64,000 nucleotides of DNA from CBDFKS01 sp965248905. GTDB taxonomy: Bacteria > Chloroflexota > Dehalococcoidia > Lucifugimonadales > JAGWBF01. The stretch is taken from positions 1 through 64,000 of the forward strand of contig CBDFKS010000007.1 in the NCBI GenBank assembly GCA_965248905.1. The letters are read 5' to 3'. The translations under genes and the position numbers were made by a program. A model generated the notes under the pieces. That model saw only the letters and a list, made by a program, of their open reading frames with translations, searched no databases and was not told the origin of the DNA. This document shows positions 58,234 to 64,000 of this stretch, in pieces. The number at the start of each line of letters is the position of its first letter. Position 1 is the first letter of the stretch.

Positions 58234-58977
58234 TTACAGCCTAGCTACCTCCTTGCCCAGAAGCGCCACGCTGGAGCCAATGACCACTGCCAGGACTATA
58301 TTACTGAGCGCTTTTTCGTTTATTTTTCTTGCCAGCAGGGACGCCAGTCCAAACCCCATGAGCGCGGCAGGCGCGAGGGACAGGATCGTCCATACCCGCT
58401 CCAGGATGAAGAGCCCTGTCACTGCGTATAGGATAACTGCTCCTATGGCGATAGGCAGATAATAAAAAGCGATTGAAGCGCGAATGACGGTTCCGGGCCA
58501 CCTCTGGTTGACCAGATACAGGGCCACAAGAGGAGGACCAACCCCGGTCCCGGTAACCATCAAAGAACCCACGAACCCGAAGACTGGGCTCATGATGTCA
58601 GGGTATGGCAAGGGGCGTTGGATTTTGAGCACACTGGGAACAGCCAAACACAGGATAATAGACGCAATAATTATGCGCATGGTGTCAGGGCTGGCTAGCT
58701 TGAGGATTACCACGCCCAGGGGTATGGCGATTAGTCCTGCTAGAGGGAGAGGCATCACGTCCCGTATGGGTGGAACATCGCGGCGGGTCTGAAAAAGAGC
58801 CAGCGCAAGTAGCAAGATTGCCAGGCTGTTGATGGTCATGACTACGGACTGGGGGTCTATAAAGAGAAGCAAGATAGGCGAAATAACTATCCCTATACCA
58901 AAGCCGACGAGACCCATCACGGTTGAGCCTGCGAATACCATTACCAGTGCAAGGATCAGTTCTGGGGCAGTTAGCAA
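58234..58977 (-). CDS. TauE/SafE-family membrane permease
   Basis: 247 residues and about eight hydrophobic segments. The duplicated TauE pattern is seen: FAGSTVMGLVGFGIGIVISPILLLFIDPQSVV in the first half and FVGSLMVTGTGVGPPLVALYLVNQRWP in the second. Members export sulphite, sulphoacetate or other organic anions; no substrate is inferable. It ends 44 bases from the convergent trxB stop. Confidence 0.85.
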   Translation of the reverse strand: MLTAPELILALVMVFAGSTVMGLVGFGIGIVISPILLLFIDPQSVVMTINSLAILLLALALFQTRRDVPPIRDVMPLPLAGLIAIPLGVVILKLASPDTMRIIIASIILCLAVPSVLKIQRPLPYPDIMSPVFGFVGSLMVTGTGVGPPLVALYLVNQRWPGTVIRASIAFYYLPIAIGAVILYAVTGLFILERVWTILSLAPAALMGFGLASLLARKINEKALSNIVLAVVIGSSVALLGKEVARL

Positions 58978-59033
58978 GTATACATCCTTGGCTATAATTT
59001 GACCGATGCCAGGACAATCTTTAGCTTCTTGTG

Positions 59034-59087
59034 AAGTACAAATAACTACCGGGCATGGATGTCCATGCCCGGTAGTTATTTGTACTT
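59034..59087. terminator. Perfect 54-bp palindrome, strong terminator
   Basis: Arms of 26 bases (AAGTACAAATAACTACCGGG and 6 more) surround a 2-base centre. It is 70 bases past the stop of the NHL gene on the minus strand and upstream of the TauE gene. The long perfect stem could also be a recombination site, but a bidirectional terminator fits best. Confidence 0.7.
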
Positions 59088-59156
59088 AAGTGGTAGCCCT
59101 AAGTATCGGCTTTGCCCTTGTCATGAATTGGGGCGCAGCCATAGTACCATTGGACC

Positions 59157-60158
59157 CTACAGATTGAAGGGCGCGTCCACGAATTCTTGCTCCTTTAAGT
59201 ATACCTGGACGCGGCAGCGTTGAGTTTCCAGGACCATGATCCTTCCTTTGTCGTCCACGTTTACAGCTACAGGCCTCCCAAATCTCCACTCCGGGGTCAG
59301 GTCAGTCCTTCGGCGCGCCTTCTGATAGTCTGGGTTCGCGTCCACAGAGGCCTGAGCCCAGGGCGACAGCTCTTGCGCATCTCCGATGAAGGATGTTATG
59401 AAGCTACTGTCGGAGGCATACACATTGAGCCTGTTGTTGCCCCAGTCAGTTACGTACACATCGCCATCGTTGTCCACGGCTACCCCAGAAGGGCGTTGCA
59501 GCTCGCCGGGGCCGCTACCGAGTCTTCCAAAGGAGGCGAGATATTTGCCATCGGAGGAGAATTTCTGTATCCGGTTGTTGTTCCAATCGGCCACGTAGAC
59601 ATCCCCTGCTTTATCGATGGTAATTCCCCAGGGCATATCAAACTGGCCTTCGCCGCTGCCCTGGCTACCCCACTTGGACAGGAACTTGCCATCTTTGGTG
59701 AACTTCTGGATGCGGCTATTCAGGCCGTCGACGATATAGAGATTATCCTCTTTATCGAAGGCGAGACCCCAGGGTCCGTTTAGCTCACCGTCGCCTGACC
59801 CAGCCTTGCCCCAACTGCCCACGGTATTCCCATCTTTGTCGGAGATGAAGATGCGATTAACAGCGTCGTCGGAGACGTACACATTCTCTTTGCTGTCCAC
59901 GTCAAGAGAGGACGGCCACACCGACTCACCCTTTCCGAAGTCACCACTGCGGTCGTCCCAAAGGTTGACGTGATTGAATGTGCACTTTGAAATGCCGTGA
60001 GAGGGCTGGAACTCTGAGCCCCTGTGTACTACATACATGGTGTCTTCGGAGCCCAAGGCGAAGTCCAAGGGCATATAAAATCCGTTCCCCACAAGAGCGA
60101 ACATGCCGATGCAGGAGTCGTAGTTATAAACGCGGCCAGAAACTTGTTTGGTTAGCAT
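59157..60158 (-). CDS. NHL-repeat beta-propeller protein
   Basis: About 333 residues. The ATG at 60158 follows GGAGGATAG. Repeated blades carry WGLAFDKEDNLYIVDGLNSRIQKF, WGITIDKAGDVYVADWNNNRIQKF and SGVAVDNDGDVYVTDWGNNRLNVY, roughly one per 45 residues, with 5-6 NHL blades forming a propeller. The C-terminal module TDLTPEWRFGRPVAVNVDDKGRIMVLE is shared with the paralogue at 63643. No signal peptide is visible. It is separated from the DUF1501 gene by a terminator, with its own -10 element. Likely a binding or regulatory protein of unknown partner. Confidence 0.85.
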   Translation of the reverse strand: MLTKQVSGRVYNYDSCIGMFALVGNGFYMPLDFALGSEDTMYVVHRGSEFQPSHGISKCTFNHVNLWDDRSGDFGKGESVWPSSLDVDSKENVYVSDDAVNRIFISDKDGNTVGSWGKAGSGDGELNGPWGLAFDKEDNLYIVDGLNSRIQKFTKDGKFLSKWGSQGSGEGQFDMPWGITIDKAGDVYVADWNNNRIQKFSSDGKYLASFGRLGSGPGELQRPSGVAVDNDGDVYVTDWGNNRLNVYASDSSFITSFIGDAQELSPWAQASVDANPDYQKARRRTDLTPEWRFGRPVAVNVDDKGRIMVLETQRCRVQVYLKEQEFVDAPFNL

Positions 60159-60193
60159 ACTATCCTCCGTTGATTTGAGTGAAAGCAGTGTCA

Positions 60194-60199
60194 ATTATA
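60194..60199 (-). promoter_or_regulatory. Extended -10 promoter element of the NHL gene
   Basis: TGTTATAAT on the minus strand (TATAAT 60194-60199 with an upstream TG) lies 36 bases before the ATG. No convincing -35 box. The remaining bases up to 60355 show nothing else. Confidence 0.5.
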
Positions 60200-60355
60200 A
60201 CACTTAAGTTTCTCTTGGGGAATTTCCAGGCCTGCACATTCCTCTGTATAGAATGAATTGGGACTAAATTCAAACGTCATTATGGGACACATGGTCCTTG
60301 GTGCCAACCGATAGACCACTACCGATAATGTCATCAATCTGTATCTCATAACCTA

Positions 60356-60387
60356 GGAACCGGGGAGGTACTCTCCTCCCCGGTTCC
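60356..60387 (-). terminator. Hairpin terminator of the DUF1800-DUF1501 operon
   Basis: GGAACCGGGGAGG / CCTCCCCGGTTCC arms of 13 bases with a 6-base loop lie 58 bases past the DUF1501 stop. Confidence 0.65.
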
Positions 60388-60444
60388 CCAAAGGTCATTA
60401 TAGGAGACGGCTCTTAGGAGACCGTCAACAAGTCCAGGTCGGTG

Positions 60445-61572
60445 TTACTTCTTGATGAAGTTGATCTTCTCGAAAGAGCCGCCGACGATGGAAGTGGGCT
60501 CAAGGCCCATCCAGTCCTCGAGGAGAGTGGAGTATGCGCCCCTGAAATCGTTGTTGGGCACCAAGTCACCGAACTGTAGGTCCTCAGGCTTCCTGGAAGG
60601 GTACTCGGAGTGATAGCCGCCGACGACATTGTCCCCGATGGCGAAGGCGACTCCACCGGCGCCATGGTCGGTGCCGGAGCCGTTGTCGTGGACCCTTCTG
60701 CCGAACTCGGTGAACATGAAGAGAGTGACATTGTCAGCGGCGTCCTGCTCTCTGAGGTCCTGGAAGAAATCGGAGACAGCCTCGGAGACATCCTTCAGGA
60801 GCTGAGCATGGGTGCCGAGCTGAGAGGCATGAGTGTCGAAAGAGCCATGCTGAGTGTAGAAGATGCGAGTGCCGAAATTGGCCGTATGAACCTGGGCGAT
60901 ATCACGCATCTTTCTGGCGATGGGGCTGGCGGCGTACTCGACGTTAGAGGAGTACGTGTCAGGAGCGGTGCGAAGGATATCTGCGCCCTTGAGAGCATCC
61001 ATGCCAGTCTGTGACAGATAGTCCATGACAAAGCCAGAACCAACGGCAGGGCCATACATGCGAGCGAACCTGTCAAGGGCAGTGGCCCGCTGGTCCTCGT
61101 CGAGGGAAGTGAGAATGCCATAGGTGGCCAGATCAGAGACGGAAGCGACGGAAACACCGGTGAGAGCGAGAGCCCTGGGAAGTCCTGCGCCGAAGTTGAC
61201 AGAGGTGAGTACATTCTCCTTATTGGGGTCCAGGTCTCTGGTGGCGCGACCAAGCCAGCCCTCGGTGCCGACCTTATCGGGCTCACAGGTATGCCAGATA
61301 TCCATGGAGCGGAAATGGGAACGAGGAGAGTTCTGATATCCGATGCCGTGGATAATGGCCATGGACCCCTGGTCCCAAAGGTCCTTCATGGGAGCCATGG
61401 AAGGGTGAAAGCCGTAATCGTTGTCGAGATGAATGATCTGGTCCTCTGGGATGCCGACGGCGGGTCTATTGTCCCTGTAGAGAGGGTCGTTGTAAGGGAT
61501 GATAGTATTGAAATAGTCGTTACCGCCGGTGATCTGCAGAATAACCAGGACTGGGTCCTTCTTGTTAGCCAT
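60445..61572 (-). CDS. DUF1501-family protein
   Basis: 375 residues from an ATG preceded by AAAAGGAGAA. The DUF1501 signature is strong: LVILQITGGNDYFNTIIPYNDPLYRDNRPAVGI, FHPSMAPMKDLWDQGSMAIIHGIGYQNSPRSHFRSMDIW, and ENVTLFMFTEFGRRVHDNGSGTDHGAGGVAFAIG. It is sulphatase-like in fold; its function is not established. Many homologues have a Tat signal, absent here. It is always paired with DUF1800, as here (gene 61639-63048). Confidence 0.9.
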   Translation of the reverse strand: MANKKDPVLVILQITGGNDYFNTIIPYNDPLYRDNRPAVGIPEDQIIHLDNDYGFHPSMAPMKDLWDQGSMAIIHGIGYQNSPRSHFRSMDIWHTCEPDKVGTEGWLGRATRDLDPNKENVLTSVNFGAGLPRALALTGVSVASVSDLATYGILTSLDEDQRATALDRFARMYGPAVGSGFVMDYLSQTGMDALKGADILRTAPDTYSSNVEYAASPIARKMRDIAQVHTANFGTRIFYTQHGSFDTHASQLGTHAQLLKDVSEAVSDFFQDLREQDAADNVTLFMFTEFGRRVHDNGSGTDHGAGGVAFAIGDNVVGGYHSEYPSRKPEDLQFGDLVPNNDFRGAYSTLLEDWMGLEPTSIVGGSFEKINFIKK

Positions 61573-61638
61573 GTTGTGTGTTCTCCTTTTATAGATGTGT
61601 GTACAGTGCTACTTAGGTATATCGTACTGTGCTACCAA

Positions 61639-63048
61639 CTACTCGAACTGGTACTCTCTGGAGGCTGCGATCAATGCGAGCATGTCTCCTACCCTCTGTG
61701 CGGAGTCAGAGGCGTGCTGAGAGTCCCATTGCAAGTCGCCTTGCTGCTGTGCCATCGCGACAAGCTCCTGCCTGGTGGTATCGGTGACCTCAAGGGGTCC
61801 TATGAGGTCCAGGCAGTTATCGACGAACTGATCCGGGGAGAGGTTGCCCTTGGCCTTGGTCCTGCCGATGATGGCCTGTACGCCGGGCATGTTCAGGTCT
61901 GAGAGACGGTCGGCGGCGAAGTTGATGCGTCGCACGAGAGAGCCGCTGTCGATCCACTCTGCGCCGGTATGCCAACCCTCTACGCTGGGGGGGTCTAGAA
62001 TGGTCTGGCCCTGATATCCAGGCTCTTCGGCCAAATCCTGAAGGCCGGGTCTGGGGAACTGGAAGTCTCCCACTAACCTCAAGGTACCTACTACCACCTC
62101 GGCGGGGCTCTTGACCTTGGCCCATCGTACAGCCTCTGACTTGAAGAAGTCTGAGTTGAAGAGCACTCTTAGAGTAGAGCGCATGTCGTAGCCTGAGCTG
62201 GTGAAGGCGTCACCGATGATGTTGATGGCTGCAGGGTCCTTGGGAGGCACGTCCTGCCAGGCAGGCACCTGCGACTCATCTGCGACGAAGAAGTTGTAGA
62301 GGTGTCTCGCGATGAACCGTGCTGTGGCGGGCTGCCGTGCAATGATATCTATGATGTCATCGCCGTTGAAGTTGCCCTTGTGTCCCAGGAACATCTTTTC
62401 GGTGTCGTCGTGATCCTCGGGTTTATACTGGTAGCCCCAATAGAACCGATTTATCGGCAGGCGAGGCAATTTAGCAGCGATGGTCCAGCCGGTGAAGGCC
62501 CTGGAGCACTCGTAGACGTCCTGCTCGGTGTAGTTGCCCTGGCCCATGGAGAACAGCTCGAGGAGCTCTCGGCCCCAGTTCTCGTTGGGGGCGTCCTTGT
62601 GGTTCTCGTTGTTGTCCAGCCAGTAGATCATAGCCGGATTCTTGGCCAGATCCAACAGGAGGTCGCGATAGTTGCCAAGGGCCTGGTCCCGGAACATATC
62701 GACTTGGCGAACCATCTCTGTGGGATTGTCGATTTTCGAGTTGCCCGTGGCGAAGATATGGTGCCAGAAGAGGGTCATCTTCTCTTCCAAGGGACGCTGG
62801 GTCGTGATCATGTGGTAAATGTAGTTTGATCGACCGTTCGGTGGGGCACCGCAAACTTCAAGGCCAGGATAATATCTAAAGAAGACATCTCTATCTACTG
62901 GCGATATGTTATATCTGTCGGGGTCGACCAACTCTTCTACTGTGGCTTCATAGCCCTTGGCCACTCTCTGCTCCAACTCATCGCGGGTGGCTCCAAATCC
63001 TGCTCGCCGCATTAAATGGGCCATCAGGGCTATATCTGTGTCGGCCAT
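61639..63048 (-). CDS. DUF1800-family protein
   Basis: 469 residues behind AAAGGAGGG. Signature segments are MAHLMRRAGFGATRDELE, KMTLFWHHIFATGNSKID, NPAMIYWLDNNENHKDAPNENWGRELLELFSMGQGNYTEQDVYECSRAFTGWTI, DIIDIIARQPATARFIARHLYNFFVAD, and EGWHTGAEWI. Function unknown. It and DUF1501 form a co-transcribed pair (66-base gap). Two promoters with a small ORF between them lie upstream. Confidence 0.92.
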   Translation of the reverse strand: MADTDIALMAHLMRRAGFGATRDELEQRVAKGYEATVEELVDPDRYNISPVDRDVFFRYYPGLEVCGAPPNGRSNYIYHMITTQRPLEEKMTLFWHHIFATGNSKIDNPTEMVRQVDMFRDQALGNYRDLLLDLAKNPAMIYWLDNNENHKDAPNENWGRELLELFSMGQGNYTEQDVYECSRAFTGWTIAAKLPRLPINRFYWGYQYKPEDHDDTEKMFLGHKGNFNGDDIIDIIARQPATARFIARHLYNFFVADESQVPAWQDVPPKDPAAINIIGDAFTSSGYDMRSTLRVLFNSDFFKSEAVRWAKVKSPAEVVVGTLRLVGDFQFPRPGLQDLAEEPGYQGQTILDPPSVEGWHTGAEWIDSGSLVRRINFAADRLSDLNMPGVQAIIGRTKAKGNLSPDQFVDNCLDLIGPLEVTDTTRQELVAMAQQQGDLQWDSQHASDSAQRVGDMLALIAASREYQFE

Positions 63049-63114
63049 TTAGCTACCCTCCTTTCTGCATAATATGACTCTTATTTCCGAACCCATTACG
63101 GATTATCATGGGCA

Positions 63115-63143
63115 ATTCTAATATGCTTGATTCTCGTTGTCAA
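63115..63143 (-). promoter_or_regulatory. Proximal promoter (P2) of the DUF1800 operon
   Basis: TTGACA (63138-63143) and TAGAAT (63115-63120) on the minus strand, 17-base spacing. The start near 63108 gives a 60-base leader. The TTGACA box overlaps the TGA stop of the 54-codon ORF. Confidence 0.7.
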
Positions 63144-63304
63144 CATTGGTAAATGGCTGCTTGCTCGTGGTCTCCCTTTGGTTTCTGGAGGGTGGCCTTG
63201 AGCCATTTATGCATGGGTTCCGTATTACAATGGTCAACCTTTGGAACCGATCTGCATTGGGAAATCACCTTGGACTGTCTTAGGTAATTTCCCGTTCCTC
63301 CCAT
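63140..63304 (-). CDS. 54-residue ORF in the DUF1800 leader
   Basis: ATG at 63304 with AAAGGAGGTGACT, a perfect Shine-Dalgarno with ideal spacing. It encodes a basic, Cys-containing protein (MGGTGNYLRQSKVISQCRSV ... HKWLKATLQKPKGDHEQ ... YQC). No domain is recognised. The ORF lies between the distal and proximal promoters of the DUF1800 operon and is not covered by any other gene. It would be made only from P1 transcripts. Confidence 0.55.
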   Translation of the reverse strand: MGGTGNYLRQSKVISQCRSVPKVDHCNTEPMHKWLKATLQKPKGDHEQAAIYQC

Positions 63305-63360
63305 AGTCACCTCCTTTTATCAACCGAACAGTCCAAGGGGAATGAATTTGCCGAGAACAA

Positions 63361-63389
63361 ATTATAATATAGATGAAAATTTCTGTCAA
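63361..63389 (-). promoter_or_regulatory. Distal promoter (P1), consensus sigma70
   Basis: Exact TTGACA (63384-63389) and exact TATAAT (63361-63366) with a 17-base spacer on the minus strand. The predicted start near 63354 gives a leader of about 300 bases that includes the 54-codon ORF. The upstream 63405-63540 stretch is AT-rich and otherwise empty. Confidence 0.85.
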
Positions 63390-63540
63390 CATCCATTATC
63401 ATTTTTAATGAACGTGAATATAATAATGAATATTATATGACAATAATAGATAGCCCAAAAACACTTTTTCTCGTCGTTGATGGAGTTGGTACTGTGAGAA
63501 TGATGGAGCCGAAGAGGGGACGAGCTTTAGAACAAAACAA

Positions 63541-63574
63541 CACCCGGCAATGATACCCACTCATTTACCGGGTG
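63541..63574 (-). terminator. Rho-independent terminator of the second NHL gene
   Basis: CACCCGG / CCGGGTG arms with a 20-base loop, followed on the minus strand by TTGTTTTGTTCT. It is 69 bases past the NHL stop at 63643. Confidence 0.65.
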
Positions 63575-63642
63575 CTATTTGATTAACAGTTTGAGTTTCC
63601 CCTGTGATCGATGAAGGGAGACCACTGAGGGAATGGCGACGA

Positions 63643-64000
63643 CTACAGGTTGAATGGCGCGTCTACGAACTCACGTTCCTTGACGTATATCTGGATACGC
63701 GGGAAGATGGTCTCCAGCACCATGATCCGCCCCTGCTCATCTACATTGACGGCTACGGGCCGGTTGAATCGCCATTCTGGGGTTAGGTCAGCCCGCCGTC
63801 TGGCCTTTTGATAGTCCGGATTGGCATCCACCATATCCTGAGCCCAAGGCGCTAATTTCTCAGCGTCTCCGATAAATGAGGTTACGAAACTACAATCTGA
63901 GGCATATATGTTGAGTGTTTTATGGCCCCAGTCGGTTACGTACACATCTCCTTCGTCATCGATAGCTACGCCGGTGGGCCGACTAAGTTCTCCCTCTCCG
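63643..64000 (-). CDS. NHL-repeat protein, 3' part (continues past the window)
   Basis: The frame is open to the window edge, so only the last about 118 residues are seen: an NHL blade (RPTGVAIDDEGDVYVTDWGHKTLNIY), FVTSFIGDAEKLAPWAQDMVDANPDY and ADLTPEWRFNRPVAVNVDEQGRIMVLE with a terminal EFVDAPFNL. The ending is nearly identical to that of the NHL protein at 59157-60158, so the two are paralogues on either side of the DUF1501/DUF1800 pair. Confidence 0.85.
   Translation of the reverse strand, partial: GEGELSRPTGVAIDDEGDVYVTDWGHKTLNIYASDCSFVTSFIGDAEKLAPWAQDMVDANPDYQKARRRADLTPEWRFNRPVAVNVDEQGRIMVLETIFPRIQIYVKEREFVDAPFNL

Noticed and set aside
59034..59087. Long palindrome as CRISPR or recombination site
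   Set aside because: There is a single copy with no spacer array; its place after a gene stop fits a terminator.
63405..63475. AT-rich stretch as replication origin or attachment site
   Set aside because: No DnaA-box cluster, no tRNA and no direct repeats were seen; it fits a promoter upstream region.

Overview
The window looks like a chromosomal segment of a member of the Chloroflexota, most likely a Dehalococcoidia/SAR202-type lineage. The basis is a mixed-strand gene order with many housekeeping genes, an F420-type (LLM class) oxidoreductase next to PPOX and VOC genes, a thiolase-like/DUF35 pair, a DUF1501/DUF1800 locus flanked by NHL-repeat genes, and small lipoproteins. This placement is inference from gene content, not a phylogeny.

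Region 1-9.0 kb is accessory and visibly decaying. It holds three copies of a two-gene cassette. Type A is a membrane-anchored protein with a PV..sGPW motif, and type B is a membrane-anchored protein with YNWDFL, HMR(I/V)YA and NH....DG..T motifs. One cassette is intact (59-1614, minus). One is frameshifted and carries a 76-bp tandem duplication (2953-4258, minus). In one, type B is cut by an IS3-family element (6431-7260, plus). A TlpA-like lipoprotein gene is interrupted by a 179-bp mobile element with a CTAG target duplication, and removing it restores the frame exactly. An IS481-like and an IS3-like transposon sit beside these genes.

Region 9.0-16.2 kb is a tryptophan operon, minus strand: trpE, a VOC gene, trpG, DUF433, PPOX, trpD, DUF2283, trpC, VOC, LLM oxidoreductase. 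It is preceded by a T-box leader with a UGG (Trp) specifier, an antiterminator/terminator and a good promoter, so charging of tRNA-Trp should control it. Upstream lies a DUF2283-like/PBECR-like gene pair that resembles a toxin-antitoxin unit.

Region 17-38 kb is core: a lipoprotein, fumC, a sortase, a zinc-ribbon protein, rpoD-dnaG, a cmk-plsC-small ORF-MFS operon, PAP2, CvpA, HNH (probably leaderless), DUF4349/PKD lipoprotein-lysA-holB, an MBL hydrolase, an M16 peptidase and a DUF35/thiolase-like pair. Region 38-43.7 kb concentrates toxin-antitoxin modules (MNT, RelE/Phd, MntA/HepT remnant, HTH/MazF) around uvrA, with a stray second uvrA 3' end. Region 43.7-51.3 kb has accB-accC, then recO, recR, ybaB, dnaX and ybeY, and a secreted HEWLH protein. 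Region 51.5-58.2 kb carries an EF-G paralogue, a BchI-like ATPase, htpX, an epimerase and trxB, all plus strand.

Region 58.2-64 kb holds a TauE-type permease and the NHL / DUF1501 / DUF1800 / NHL locus. Two near-consensus promoters precede DUF1800, with a 54-codon ORF between them that starts with a perfect Shine-Dalgarno. Two copies of a ~156-bp inverted-repeat element occur at 27.9 and 53.5 kb. No rRNA, tRNA or CRISPR array was recognised.
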